A DNA stretch of 64,000 nt from Kribbella steppae (GCF_004342025.1 NZ_SLWN01000022.1:1-64000); one strand, 5' to 3'. Shown: positions 44,372 to 53,808, counted from the first letter of the stretch. Program-made: numbers and translations. The notes: generated from the letters alone by a model not told the origin.

Positions 44372-46330
44372 TCAGTTCCAAGGGGACGGCGGTGGCGGCG
44401 GTACGACGGCCGGCCGGTCTTCGCACCAGGTCGCGCCGGTCCAGCCGCCGTCGTTCCCGGACAACAGGCGCACGTCGAACTCCGGCGTACCGTCGAACTG
44501 GAACGTGCCGCAGTTGTTCACGAACGGCGCGCCGACGTTGCGCGCGTCGACGTTCTCGAACGTCGCCCAGCCGCCGACCCGGGCGTTGACCACGTTGGTC
44601 CCGGTGCCGTCGACCTTGATGTTGCTCACGGCAACGTTCGTGATCGCGTAGTCGTCCTTCACCGGCCAGTCGACGACGAACAGCATCGCGTTGTACGTCG
44701 AGTCGAGGAACGAGCTGTCGGTGATCTCGATCCGGCCGGCCATCGTCGACTGCAGTGCGTACAACCAGATCGCGCCGAGGCCGAGGTCCCAGTTCAGATC
44801 GCGCGGACCGCCGCGGACGGTGGTGTTGCGGGCGAACGTCAGCGTGCCCTCGAACGGCGTGGAGTTGAACCGCGATCCCGCGTGCAGCGTGCTGCCCTCG
44901 CGGATCGGGTCGGCGACCAGATTGTCGGTGATCGCGTTGTCCTTGCCGCCGTAGATGGCGATGTTGTTGGCCAGCACTGGCGTTTGCACGGTGTTGTGGT
45001 CGTAGACGTTGTCGTGGTTGACCAGCCCGTCCGGGTTCGATTCCGACCACATCGCGAGCCCGTCGTCACCGCTGTTGCGGATGAAGTTGTTCGTCGCCCG
45101 GACGTTCGAGACGCCGAGATGCAGGTTCATCCCGTCGGCGATCGCGTCGGTGATGATGGTGTTCCGGATCAGCAGCCCGTCCATCGGGCCGTCCAGCCAG
45201 ATGCCGACCTTGGTGTGGTGCAGGTAGAGGTTCTCGATCGTCGAGCCGCCGCCGATCGCGCCGCCGATCCCGTTCACCTGGTCGGTGTCGATCCGTTCCC
45301 GGACGTCGCTCTCGATCGCGAAGTCGGCCAGCTGGACGCCGGTGCTGCCGCCGTCCGCGGCGTACCGGCCGTAGAAACCGGGCGCGCTGTGCACCGACTT
45401 GTCCGGCGCGGGCTCGGGCAGCGGCAGGACCTTGCCCTTGATGATCGTCCACCAGTTGCCGGCGCCGCGGATGGTCACCTGGTCGACGACGATGTGCCGG
45501 TTGACCTGGTAGGTGCCTGGCGGGATGAACACCGACCAGCCGATCCGTTTGGCCGCCGCGATCGCCCGCTCGATCGCAGGTGCCGCGTCGCGTCGTCCGG
45601 TGGGGTCGGCGCCGAACCACTGCACCGACAACGACTTCCGTGGTTGCTGCAGTGGTGCGCCGACCAGCTCGAAGTCGGCCAGGTCCAGCACGTACCAGGC
45701 AGCGGGTGTGTTCCGCGGTACGGCGAACCGGACCCGGTCGCCGGCCTTGTACGTCCGGCCGAGCAGGAGCCGCTGCTCGTCGTAGAAGTGGTTCGGCCGG
45801 AACGGCTTGGCGACCGGATCCGGCTCGGGCTTCCACCAACCGGGGATCGGGTCGACATTCGGGTCGTTGGAGAACGGGTACATGCCGTACAGCCAGGCGT
45901 ACTCCGACGTCAGCGTCATCGTCTGCTTGTGCTTGCCGTTCACGGCTACGTCGAGCGGCGCCCGGATGCCGCCACCCGCCGGTGCGTCCGGAATGCTGTA
46001 GCGCAGGGTCAACGCGTTCGCGGGCTCGGTCAGGGTGAATTCGACGTACTGCGTTGACGTGAGGCGTACGGCGGTTCGTCCGGAAGCCTCAGCCGGGAGT
46101 GTGTACGCCTCACGGCTCGGTCCGATCCTTTCGCCTGTGTGGTAGGCGTTTTCGGCTTCTTGCTCGACGAAGGCGACCTCCGCGCCGCGTCCTGCGACGA
46201 GCGCCGGGTCGAGTCCGGCGCGGGTGATCCGCGGGGCCGGACGCGTGGCGGCGGCCGGGGTGGTGAGCACTGCACCGAGCAGGGCGGTCGCCAGTGCGAC
46301 TGCCACGGCACGCAGGTGTGATCGGGACAT
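44372..46330 (-). CDS. Secreted beta-helix glycoside hydrolase, probable GH87 alpha-1,3-glucanase
   Basis: A 652-residue exported enzyme. Residues 1-28 are a signal peptide. Residues about 50-225 form a carbohydrate-binding-like beta-sandwich (VEQEAENAYHTGERIG, typical of CBM6/35-like modules), and from about 235 a right-handed parallel beta-helix begins (WFGADPTGRRDAAPAIERAI). In GH87 enzymes three Asp act in catalysis, one followed 23 and 24 residues later by an Asp pair; here Asp399 (IADGMN) and Asp422-Asp423 (SGDDGLAMWS) have exactly that spacing. The GntR gene is just upstream on the same strand, and a sugar importer is divergent. Confidence 0.82.
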   Translation of the reverse strand: MSRSHLRAVAVALATALLGAVLTTPAAATRPAPRITRAGLDPALVAGRGAEVAFVEQEAENAYHTGERIGPSREAYTLPAEASGRTAVRLTSTQYVEFTLTEPANALTLRYSIPDAPAGGGIRAPLDVAVNGKHKQTMTLTSEYAWLYGMYPFSNDPNVDPIPGWWKPEPDPVAKPFRPNHFYDEQRLLLGRTYKAGDRVRFAVPRNTPAAWYVLDLADFELVGAPLQQPRKSLSVQWFGADPTGRRDAAPAIERAIAAAKRIGWSVFIPPGTYQVNRHIVVDQVTIRGAGNWWTIIKGKVLPLPEPAPDKSVHSAPGFYGRYAADGGSTGVQLADFAIESDVRERIDTDQVNGIGGAIGGGSTIENLYLHHTKVGIWLDGPMDGLLIRNTIITDAIADGMNLHLGVSNVRATNNFIRNSGDDGLAMWSESNPDGLVNHDNVYDHNTVQTPVLANNIAIYGGKDNAITDNLVADPIREGSTLHAGSRFNSTPFEGTLTFARNTTVRGGPRDLNWDLGLGAIWLYALQSTMAGRIEITDSSFLDSTYNAMLFVVDWPVKDDYAITNVAVSNIKVDGTGTNVVNARVGGWATFENVDARNVGAPFVNNCGTFQFDGTPEFDVRLLSGNDGGWTGATWCEDRPAVVPPPPPSPWN

Positions 46331-46430
46331 TGGCGGATCCCCTCCAGACGAACAGCCGGCGCCTGGAGGTTACGCAGACGAACAACGGTCTGCAAGATCT
46401 CGACGAAAAATAGAAAGAATCGATCACCCC

Positions 46431-47135
46431 TCAGTCCGTGGGTGGATCGACCTGCGGCTCGGGGCGGAGGGCGCGGAGCCAGAGCTCAGTCTGGGCGATG
46501 TGGGCGGAGGCGGCGGTAGCGGCCGCGGCCGGGTCGCGGCGGGCGATGGCGGAGAGGATGGCGCGGTGGCCGCGGTCGCTGGTCTGCTTGATCGCGTCGA
46601 ACTCCGCGCCCGGCTCGAAGATGCGGTAGTGGCCGCCGCGGCCGCGGATCACGCCGGTGAGTGCGGTGACGGTCGGGTTCCCGCCGGCCGTGCAGATCGC
46701 GCCGTGGAACTCGGCGTCCAACTGCTGGATCTCCGTCGCGTCGGAGGTAGCCTCGAGCCGGTCGAGGATCTCACCCAGGAGTTTCTCCAGGTCCGGATCC
46801 TGCCGGGCGGCGGCTGCGGCCGTCGCGTGCGCCTCGAGCACCCGGCGTACCTCCATCAATTGGAGCACGCCCTCGAGCGGGATCAGCTCGACCGACAACG
46901 AGAACCGGCTGATGATCTCGGCCGGGTCCAGCGCCGAGACGTACGTGCCGGAGCCGTGCCGCGACTCGATCACGCCGAGCGCCGCCAGCGACCGGGCCGC
47001 CTCGCGCAGCGAGCTGCGGGACACGCCGAGGTGGTCGCACAGCTCGGGCTCGGGCGGGAACTTCGCTCCCGGTCCGAGCTCGCCGGACGCGATCATCTGG
47101 CGCAGGCCGGCCAGCGCCTTGTCGGTGGCAGCCAT
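46431..47135 (-). CDS. FadR-type GntR regulator of the glucan locus
   Basis: A 234-residue FadR-subfamily regulator: winged helix (ASGELGPGAKFPPEPELCDHLGVSRSSLREAARSLAALGVIESRHGSGTYV) followed by an all-helical FCD effector domain with metal-site-like residues (DAEFHGAICTAGGNPTV, RGHRAILSAIARRD). It lies between the glucanase and the divergent sugar transporter; a perfect palindrome in the promoter gap is its likely operator. It probably responds to a sugar or acid released from the glucan. Confidence 0.88.
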   Translation of the reverse strand: MAATDKALAGLRQMIASGELGPGAKFPPEPELCDHLGVSRSSLREAARSLAALGVIESRHGSGTYVSALDPAEIISRFSLSVELIPLEGVLQLMEVRRVLEAHATAAAAARQDPDLEKLLGEILDRLEATSDATEIQQLDAEFHGAICTAGGNPTVTALTGVIRGRGGHYRIFEPGAEFDAIKQTSDRGHRAILSAIARRDPAAAATAASAHIAQTELWLRALRPEPQVDPPTD

Positions 47136-47204
47136 TCGTACCTCCTCGTCGCGGACACCTCACCCGAAGAGTCGCTGACGACTCATCTGAAGAGTAAGTC
47201 CTCA

Positions 47205-47218
47205 GACCACTTGTGGTC
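47205..47218. promoter_or_regulatory. Palindromic operator candidate for the GntR regulator
   Basis: GACCACTTGTGGTC has perfect 6-bp arms around TT, similar to the GGT/ACC-rich palindromes bound by FadR-type regulators. It lies in the 215-nt divergent region, 70 nt from the regulator start and 133 nt from the transporter start. Confidence 0.55.
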
Positions 47219-47350
47219 ACATCTTCGCCGAAACCTTGTCATTCCCGCGCGACGGTCACTAGGGTGCGAGGAGCGGTCGACCAATTCATCAGATGTCCGC
47301 GCCGACCTCTGATGCCCTCCCCTGGGCCTACATCCGCTAGGAGAAGCGCC

Positions 47351-48664
47351 ATGTCCCACCGACCACGCACGATGTTCGCATCTCTCGCCGCCGCGGCGAC
47401 CGCCGCCGCGCTGCTGCTGTCCGCCTGTGGCCCCGGCCCGGCCGAGAAGGCCGAAGGCCAGGTCACGCTGCAGATGGTCGAGAGCCTGACGAACCCGACC
47501 CGGACCACGCTGCTGAAGAAGCTGATCGCCGACTTCGAGTCGAAGAACTCCGGCATCAAGGTGCAGTTGATCTCGCCGCCGACCAACCAGGCGGACCAGA
47601 AGATCCAGCAGATGCTGCAGTCCGGCAAGGGCGTCGACGTACTGGAAGTGCGGGACACCACCGTCGGTCCGTTCTCGACCAACAAGTGGATCTACGACAT
47701 GACGCCCGACCTGAAGGGCTGGGACGGACTGCAGGCGCTGACGCCGAACGCGCTCAAGGTCGCCCAGGAGGGCGGCAAGTCGTACATGGTCCCGTACGGC
47801 TTCTACGGACTGTCGCTGTTCTACCGCAAGGACCTGGTGCAGCAGGCCGGGTTCAGCGGCCCACCGAAGAGCTGGGCCGAGATGGTCGAGCAGGCGAAGA
47901 AGATCAACAACCCGTCGAAGAACGTCTACGGCTACTCGTTCCGCGGCGGGCTCGGGGCCGGCGGCAACGCGATCGCGATCATCTCCGGGTACGTGATCGA
48001 CGAGATCAACCGCGACAACGCGTTCAAACTGACCAGCGGCAAGACGATCTTCTCGTCGCCGAAGGCGGTCGACGCGCTCAACCTGTACGTCGACCTGTTC
48101 AAGAGCGCCTCCCCGCCGTCGTCGGTCAGTTGGGGCTACCCGGAGATGGTGCAGGGCTTCACCTCCGGTACGACGGGCTTCCTGCTCCAGGACCCCGAGG
48201 TGATCGCGACCGTCAAGCAGTCCAAGACGATCAAGGAAGACCAGTGGGGTACGGCGCCGCTGCCGGTCGGACCGACCGGCAAGGCCGCACAGCCGCTGGC
48301 GAACGCGGGCTGGGGTGTCGCGCAGGGCAGTGAGCACAAGCCCGAGGCCGTGAAGCTGATCAAGTTCCTGACCTCCGGCGACGCCGCGATGACGTTCTCG
48401 AAGGAGAACAGCCTGGTCCCGATCCTGAAGTCGGCGGCCGAGGACCCGTTCTTCAAGGACGGCCCGTGGGCGTCGTACGTGGCGATGAACGAGTCGCCCG
48501 ACACCTACATCGTGGTGACCCAGCCGCGCGGTGTTCCGTGGTCGACGGAGTGGGGCAACAAGTCCGATGCCGACGTACAGAAGATGATCACCGGCAAGGC
48601 CCAGCCCGCCGAGATCCTGAAGAGCTGGGACGACTACTGGACGAAGAAATGGGCCGGGAACTAA
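47351..48664 (+). CDS. Sugar ABC transporter substrate-binding lipoprotein
   Basis: A 437-residue extracellular binding protein (MalE/UgpB family). The signal peptide ends in the lipobox LLLSAC; the mature protein begins GPGPAEKAEGQVTLQMVESL. Typical features are WAEMVEQAKKIN, the GYGFYGLSLFYRKDLV region (here PYGFYGLSLFYRK) and GWGVAQGSEHKPEAVKLIKFL. The first gene of a sugar-import operon; the ATPase is not encoded here and is probably shared (MsiK-like). Start ATG 47351; the preceding in-frame region is non-coding. Confidence 0.92.
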   Translation: MSHRPRTMFASLAAAATAAALLLSACGPGPAEKAEGQVTLQMVESLTNPTRTTLLKKLIADFESKNSGIKVQLISPPTNQADQKIQQMLQSGKGVDVLEVRDTTVGPFSTNKWIYDMTPDLKGWDGLQALTPNALKVAQEGGKSYMVPYGFYGLSLFYRKDLVQQAGFSGPPKSWAEMVEQAKKINNPSKNVYGYSFRGGLGAGGNAIAIISGYVIDEINRDNAFKLTSGKTIFSSPKAVDALNLYVDLFKSASPPSSVSWGYPEMVQGFTSGTTGFLLQDPEVIATVKQSKTIKEDQWGTAPLPVGPTGKAAQPLANAGWGVAQGSEHKPEAVKLIKFLTSGDAAMTFSKENSLVPILKSAAEDPFFKDGPWASYVAMNESPDTYIVVTQPRGVPWSTEWGNKSDADVQKMITGKAQPAEILKSWDDYWTKKWAGN

Positions 48665-48827
48665 GCCTCGATCCGTGGGTCCTGCCGCGCTGCGCGGCAC
48701 TCGGCGGGCACATCGCGGCGTTGGAGCACGAGGCACGGAGAACCCCACTCCGAGCCTCGCCCTCCGCCTTGCGCTGCACTCCGCCGAGCACCTGCTCGCG
48801 GCTGCCAGGACCCACGGATCGAGGCTT
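48663..48827 (+). repeat. Long structured hairpin between binding-protein and permease genes
   Basis: Arms 48663-48684 and 48806-48827 are perfectly complementary over 22 bp (left arm beginning AAGCCTCGATCCGTGGGTCC). The left arm starts inside the binding-protein stop codon and the right arm ends 3 nt before the permease ATG. Inner paired segments (CTCGGCGG with CCGCCGAG; GAGGC..CGGAG with CTCCG..GCCTC) make almost the whole 165 nt foldable. Confidence 0.85.
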
Positions 48828-48830
48828 GCG

Positions 48831-49802
48831 ATGTCCCTGACTGAAACGGACCGGCCGGCTCTGCAGCCACCCGCCACGAGGCGGCCGGTCTCCGGTAGAC
48901 GGCGGTGGTCCGGGCGGACGGCGTTGGTGCTGCTGGCGTTCATGTTGCCGGCGATCGTGTTCGTCGGGGTGTTCACCTACTACCCGCTGCTGAGCGGGAT
49001 CCAGATGGCGTTCCGGAACTACAACCTGAACGACCTGTCGGACACCTCGTGGGTCGGGCTGGACAACTTCCGCACCCTGCTGGACGACCAGATGTTCCGC
49101 GGCACGGTGGCGAACTCGATCGTCTGGGTGGTCGGTTCGCTGGTGCCGCAGTTCCTGATCGGCTTCGCGATGGCGATGTGGCTGCGCCGGCGGTTCCGCT
49201 TCCGCGGCGCCTACCAGGCGCTGGTGTTCTTCCCGTGGGCGGTGTCGGGGTTCCTGATCGGCATCCTGTTCCGCTGGATGTTCAACGGTGAGTTCGGCGT
49301 GGTCAACGACCTGCTGATGAAGTCACACCTGATCGACACCCCGGTACCGTGGCTGGCCGATGCCCGCTACGCGATGGTCTCCGTCATCATCGCCAACGTC
49401 TGGTACGGCGTGACGTTCTTCGCGATCATGATCCTCGCCGCACTGCAGGGCGTGCCGGAGGAGTTGTACGAGGCGGCCGCGATCGACGGTGCCGGCAAGG
49501 TCCGAACCCTGTTCAGCATCACGATCCCGTCGATCCGGACCACGCTGGCGCTGACCGTGCTGCTGCGGGTGATCTGGATCTTCAACTCGCCCGAACTGAT
49601 CTTCGGCATGACCGGCGGCGGCCCGGCGAACGAGACGCACATCGTCACGTCGTACATGATTCAGGTGACCCAGGAGGGCGACTACGGACGCGCTTCGGCC
49701 ATGGGCGTGATGGTGGTCTTCGTGCTGATGCTGTTCGCGGTCTTCTACCTGATGGCGATCCGGCCGCGACCATCCCGTCCGGGCAGGAAGGGGCTCGCAT
49801 GA
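48831..49802 (+). CDS. Sugar ABC permease, MalF type
   Basis: A 323-residue permease with six predicted helices and the EAA coupling loop EELYEAAAIDGAGKVRTLFSITIPSI. It forms the membrane channel with the next gene. ATG 48831 is chosen; a longer frame to 48675 runs through the hairpin and lacks coding character. It has no Shine-Dalgarno outside the hairpin's edge, so its translation may depend on that structure. Confidence 0.9.
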   Translation: MSLTETDRPALQPPATRRPVSGRRRWSGRTALVLLAFMLPAIVFVGVFTYYPLLSGIQMAFRNYNLNDLSDTSWVGLDNFRTLLDDQMFRGTVANSIVWVVGSLVPQFLIGFAMAMWLRRRFRFRGAYQALVFFPWAVSGFLIGILFRWMFNGEFGVVNDLLMKSHLIDTPVPWLADARYAMVSVIIANVWYGVTFFAIMILAALQGVPEELYEAAAIDGAGKVRTLFSITIPSIRTTLALTVLLRVIWIFNSPELIFGMTGGGPANETHIVTSYMIQVTQEGDYGRASAMGVMVVFVLMLFAVFYLMAIRPRPSRPGRKGLA

Positions 49803-50635
49803 TCCGCTCCGAAACCCTGGCCGGCCGGATCGTGAAGTTCGGCGGCCTCGGGATCTGCCTGATCATCACGGTGTTCCCGCTGTACTGGATCCTGATCACG
49901 TCGTTCAAGGATCCCGGCACGATCTTCGCGTACCCGTTGAAGTACTGGCCGGGGACCTGGTCCCTGGAGAACTACCGCGGTCTGTTCGACCAGTCGAACT
50001 TCGGCGTCTTCGTCGGCAACAGCCTGATCGTGTCGACGGTCGCGGCCGCACTCGCCACGGTGGTCTCACTGCTGTCGGCGTACGTGCTGGCCCGGTTCGA
50101 GTTCGTCTCCAAGGGCGCGGTGATGGGCGCGTTCCTGGTCACGCAGATGATCCCCGGGTTCATCGCGCTCGGCTCGCTCTACATCCTGATGACGCGGCTG
50201 TACCTCGTCGACAACCGCTGGGGCCTGGTCCTGGTGTACGTCGCGATGTCGATCCCACTGTGCACGGTGATGCTGCGCGGGTTCTTCGAGAACGTGCCGG
50301 CCTCGCTCGAGGAGGCCGCGATGGTGGACGGGTGCTCGCGGCTGTCCGCGTTGTTCCGGGTGCTGGTGCCGGTGATGACGCCGGGGATCGCGGCGTCGTA
50401 CATCTTCAACTTCGTCAACTGCTGGAACGAGCTGTTCCTGTCCGTGACGCTGCTGAACAGCGACAGCAACAAGACCATCCCGGCTGCGCTGAACGGGTTC
50501 ATCAGCAGCTACAACATCGACTGGGGTTCGATGTCGGCCGCGGCGGTGCTGAGCATCGTGCCCACGATGATCCTGTTCGCCGTCGCCAGCCGCTACATCG
50601 TGGAGGGATTGACCGCCGGCGCCGTCAAGGAGTGA
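49799..50635 (+). CDS. Sugar ABC permease, MalG type
   Basis: A 278-residue permease with six helices and the EAA loop SLEEAAMVDGCSRLSALFRVLVPVMTPG. ATG 49799 overlaps the stop of the MalF-type gene (ATGA). The C-terminal GLTAGAVKE is typical of this family. Its 3' end overlaps the converging HAD gene by 43 nt. Confidence 0.92.
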   Translation: MIRSETLAGRIVKFGGLGICLIITVFPLYWILITSFKDPGTIFAYPLKYWPGTWSLENYRGLFDQSNFGVFVGNSLIVSTVAAALATVVSLLSAYVLARFEFVSKGAVMGAFLVTQMIPGFIALGSLYILMTRLYLVDNRWGLVLVYVAMSIPLCTVMLRGFFENVPASLEEAAMVDGCSRLSALFRVLVPVMTPGIAASYIFNFVNCWNELFLSVTLLNSDSNKTIPAALNGFISSYNIDWGSMSAAAVLSIVPTMILFAVASRYIVEGLTAGAVKE

Positions 50636-51276
50636 AGGAAGGACGGCAGATCCCAGACCTGCCACTGCCGCACCCCGACCTCCCGGTACGACGCTCCGTT
50701 GCCGGCCGCCGGTGGTCCGCCGACCAGGACGGTGGCCATGCCTCGAGCCCTCGGCACCTCCAGATTGACCGGGAGGTCGTCGAACATGACGGCGCGGCCG
50801 GGGTCGACGGTGAAGCGGGTCAGGAAGGCGTCGAGGCTCTCCTCGTACGGCTTCGGGATCAGGTCGCCGGCGAGGATGTCGAAGATGCCGTCGAAGCAGG
50901 CGGTCAGGCCGAGCTGCCGGAGCGCCTGTTCGGCGTGGTACGCCGACCCGTTCGTGTAGACGAAGCAACGACCTGGGAGGGCAGTGAGGGCGGCGGCGAG
51001 GGCCGGGTCCGGGCTGAGCACGGAATAGTCGATCCGCCGCTCGAAGCTGAGGAACTCGTGCGGATCGATGTTCCGCGTCGTCATCGCACCGCGCAGTGAG
51101 GTGCCGTACTCCGCGACCAGGTCGGCCTGGATCTGCCGGGCGCCGACCACATCGGTGCCGTAGAACTCGGCCACCGACGACAAGATGCCGTGCGTTACCT
51201 GCGCGGCCAGGGCCGAGTCGGCGGGGTAGAGCGTGTTGTCGAGATCCAGCACCCAGGTGTCGATATCCGTCAGCAC
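50593..51276 (-). CDS. HAD-superfamily hydrolase, pyrimidine 5'-nucleotidase-like
   Basis: A 227-residue HAD phosphatase. Motif I is WVLDLDNTLYP, motif II FVYTNGS, the Lys of motif III lies in IPKPYEESLDAFL, and motif IV is AVMFDDLPVNLEVPRARGM. The DLDNTLYP start is typical of SDT1/pyrimidine-5'-nucleotidase-like HADs, which dephosphorylate nucleotides. GTG 51276 gives the short natural N-terminus. Convergent overlap with the permease gene. Confidence 0.85.
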   Translation of the reverse strand: MLTDIDTWVLDLDNTLYPADSALAAQVTHGILSSVAEFYGTDVVGARQIQADLVAEYGTSLRGAMTTRNIDPHEFLSFERRIDYSVLSPDPALAAALTALPGRCFVYTNGSAYHAEQALRQLGLTACFDGIFDILAGDLIPKPYEESLDAFLTRFTVDPGRAVMFDDLPVNLEVPRARGMATVLVGGPPAAGNGASYREVGVRQWQVWDLPSFLHSLTAPAVNPSTM

Positions 51277-51330
51277 CCCACCAGAGTAGTGACAGACTGG
51301 GCCCTGGCACCTACGGGAGGATGGGAGAAC

Positions 51331-52098
51331 GTGGCGATTGCGCTCATCACCGGGCCGGTGACCGGGATCGGACGGGCGTTCGCGGACAGGCTGGCGCTGG
51401 AGGGCTACGACCTGGTGCTGGTGTCGCGGGACGAGGCGCGGCTGAAGGACACCGCCGCCGAGCTCACCCGCGTGCACGGGATCGCCTGTGAGGTACTCGC
51501 GGCCGACCTGACCGACCCGGGAGACCTTGCCCGGGTGGAGGAGCGGTTCCGGACCGGGCCGATCGAGGTCCTGGTGAACAACGCCGGCTTCGGGCTGAAG
51601 AAGCCGTTCTGGGCGAACCCGGTCGAGGTCGAGGAGAAGCAGTTCGACCTGCTGGTGCGCGTCGTGATGCGGCTGACGCATGCCGCCGTACTGCCGATGA
51701 TCGAGCGCGGGTCGGGTGCGGTGATCAACGTGTCGTCGGTCGCCGGATTCCTGCAGCGCGGCAGCTACAGCGCGCACAAGTCCTGGGTGACGACGTTCTC
51801 CGCCGGGCTGGCGACCGGGCTGCACGCGAAGGGTGTCGCGGTGATGGCGTTGTGCCCGGGGCTGGTGCACACCGAGTTCCACGACCGGATGGGGATGGAC
51901 AAGTCGGTCATCCCGTCCTTCATGTGGCTGGATGCCGACGACATGGTCGCGGCTGCCTGGAAGGACCTGATGCGCGGCAAGGCGATCTCGATCCCGACCT
52001 TCCGCTACAAGCTCCTCACCGCCGCCGCCCGCTACATCCCCCGAACCCTGATCGCCCGCGTCTCCACCATCGGCCTGGACGGTCGCCGCCGCGGTTAA
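51331..52098 (+). CDS. Short-chain dehydrogenase/reductase
   Basis: A 255-residue classical SDR. The cofactor site is TGPVTGIGRA with Asp62-like DLTDPGD; NNAGFG is present, and the catalytic set is Ser in INVSSVAG and Tyr/Lys in SYSAHK. The substrate is unknown; relatives are often labelled oxidoreductases of fatty-acid or steroid type. GTG 51331 follows GGGAGGATGGGAG. Divergent from the HAD gene. Confidence 0.88.
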   Translation: MAIALITGPVTGIGRAFADRLALEGYDLVLVSRDEARLKDTAAELTRVHGIACEVLAADLTDPGDLARVEERFRTGPIEVLVNNAGFGLKKPFWANPVEVEEKQFDLLVRVVMRLTHAAVLPMIERGSGAVINVSSVAGFLQRGSYSAHKSWVTTFSAGLATGLHAKGVAVMALCPGLVHTEFHDRMGMDKSVIPSFMWLDADDMVAAAWKDLMRGKAISIPTFRYKLLTAAARYIPRTLIARVSTIGLDGRRRG

Positions 52099-52172
52099 GA
52101 CCTCATCACGGCCCAACCAACTCGGTGTTGCCTGCGTCCAAGGGTGCACATCTAGGGGGAAAGGCTGGAGAC

Positions 52173-52913
52173 ATGTACGGACGGGGAGTGCGGCGGGTGA
52201 CCGCTACCGCAGGGCTGATCGGGCTGGCCTTGGGTTTGGTGGCCTGCGGCAATGAAGCCACCGGGGGGACGCCGGCGGGGAACGCGGGTGCGACGCCGAG
52301 CATGACACCCAGTACGACGCCGGAGCGGTCGGTTCCGGAGCCGGTGAAGACGCCGACGATGGTGCCGACTCCGACCACCAAGCCGGCGGCGGTGCAGTTG
52401 CGGACGTCGATGCTGCTGACCGGACCCGACGTCGCGAAGGCGGATCCGAACCGCGGCTGGATCACGACGACCGGCTCGGCCGACCCGATCTGCGGTCCGT
52501 CGTCGATCCGAAGCAATGGCGTCCGCGGGAGCCTGAACCGGAACTTCACCACCGAGCTGGACGCGTCCGGCGGCCAGTGGCTGACCCGGTACGACGACGT
52601 GCGGGCGGCCAAGGCGGCGTACGACAAGATCATCGCGACCATCAAGTCCTGCAAGGCACTCGATCCCGCGCCCACGCACGCGCGCAAGATGACCGAGAAC
52701 CGGACGCTGCCGCTCGGCGACGCGACCGCGATCCTGCGCTGGTACGACTACCCGCTCCCGTCGGACCCCGGCAGCGAGCCCGGTGGCTTCCCGTACGCCG
52801 TCACTCGCAAGGGCAACGTCGTCTCCGTCCTGGCCTTCCGCGAGATGGGCGACGGCGTGGCGCCGGCCAACTTCGAGAAACTCACCCGCGCCGCGGCCGC
52901 TCGGCTGGGCTGA
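52173..52913 (+). CDS. Secreted lipoprotein with PknH-sensor-like domain
   Basis: A 246-residue lipoprotein: lipobox GLVAC at about 25, a Thr/Pro-rich linker (TPSMTPSTTPERSVPEPVKT), then a globular domain with a paired-cysteine pattern (DPICGPSS, IKSCKALDP) that resembles extracellular sensor domains of actinobacterial Ser/Thr kinases. The ligand is unknown. GGAAAGG precedes ATG 52173. Confidence 0.7.
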   Translation: MYGRGVRRVTATAGLIGLALGLVACGNEATGGTPAGNAGATPSMTPSTTPERSVPEPVKTPTMVPTPTTKPAAVQLRTSMLLTGPDVAKADPNRGWITTTGSADPICGPSSIRSNGVRGSLNRNFTTELDASGGQWLTRYDDVRAAKAAYDKIIATIKSCKALDPAPTHARKMTENRTLPLGDATAILRWYDYPLPSDPGSEPGGFPYAVTRKGNVVSVLAFREMGDGVAPANFEKLTRAAAARLG

Positions 52914-52914
52914 G

Positions 52915-53808
52915 TCAGAGCTTCTCGGCGACCTCGGTCAGTACGGCGAGAGTCGCGGTGACGAGCGGGTGATCGGCCCGGCTCTGGCGGACGGCGGCGT
53001 ACACGCGCCGGGTGGGAACCGGCTCCGTCAGCGGACGGATCACCGCGAGCGTCGGTACGGCGAGGCGCGGTACGAGCGAGACACCGCCGCCGGCCGCGAC
53101 CAGGGCGGCGACGGCGCGGAAGTCGTCGGACTGATGGACGACTCGGGGCTGGAAACCGGCCTGTTCGCAGGCCAGCAGGACGACGTCGCGGATCGGGTTG
53201 CCGGGCGACGGCATCACCCAGTCGTCGGCGGCGAGCATCGGCAGCTCGATCGTGTCGGCCGAGGCGGCCGGGTGCGACGGCGGGAGGACGGCGACGAACG
53301 GCTCGGCGTACAAGGGGATCCGGACCAGGCGCTGATCGTCCGGGCGAGGCGACCCGCGATGCTCGACGGCGATCGCGATGTCGGCGTCGCCGTCGAGCAG
53401 TTGGGTGATGCCTTGGTGGCCTTCGGCATCGCGGATGACGAGGTCGAGGCCGGGGTTGGTTTCGCGGAGCCGGGCGAGGGCGGGAGCGACGAGCAGGCTG
53501 ATCGCGGTCGCGAACGCGGTGACGCGGACCTCGCCGTTCGCGCCGTTCGCGTGCAGCCGCATGGCGTCTTCGGCCCGCTCGACCTCGGTGAGGATGGTGT
53601 CGGTGTGGGCGAGTAGCAGGCGGCCGGCCGAGGTGATGGCGACCCGGCGGCCGCGGCGTTCGAGCAGTTCCTGGCCGACCTCGGACTCCAGGGCGGCCAG
53701 TTGCTGCGAGACCGCCGAGGGCGTCAGGTGCAGCACCTCGGCGGCCGCGGTCACGGTGCCGTGATCAGCAAGCGCGCGCAGCACTCGCAGTCGTCGTACC
53801 TCGATCAC
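52915..53808 (-). CDS. LysR-family transcriptional regulator
   Basis: A 297-residue LysR regulator: N-terminal winged helix (LRVLRALADHGTVTAAAEVLHLTPSAVSQQLAALESEVG) and a periplasmic-binding-like effector domain (VRVTAFATAISLLVAPALARLRE, GGGVSLVPRLA). It converges with the lipoprotein gene one base away. Its 5' end is overlapped by the preceding small gene on the same strand, so both may be on one transcript. Targets unknown. Confidence 0.9.
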   Translation of the reverse strand: MIEVRRLRVLRALADHGTVTAAAEVLHLTPSAVSQQLAALESEVGQELLERRGRRVAITSAGRLLLAHTDTILTEVERAEDAMRLHANGANGEVRVTAFATAISLLVAPALARLRETNPGLDLVIRDAEGHQGITQLLDGDADIAIAVEHRGSPRPDDQRLVRIPLYAEPFVAVLPPSHPAASADTIELPMLAADDWVMPSPGNPIRDVVLLACEQAGFQPRVVHQSDDFRAVAALVAAGGGVSLVPRLAVPTLAVIRPLTEPVPTRRVYAAVRQSRADHPLVTATLAVLTEVAEKL

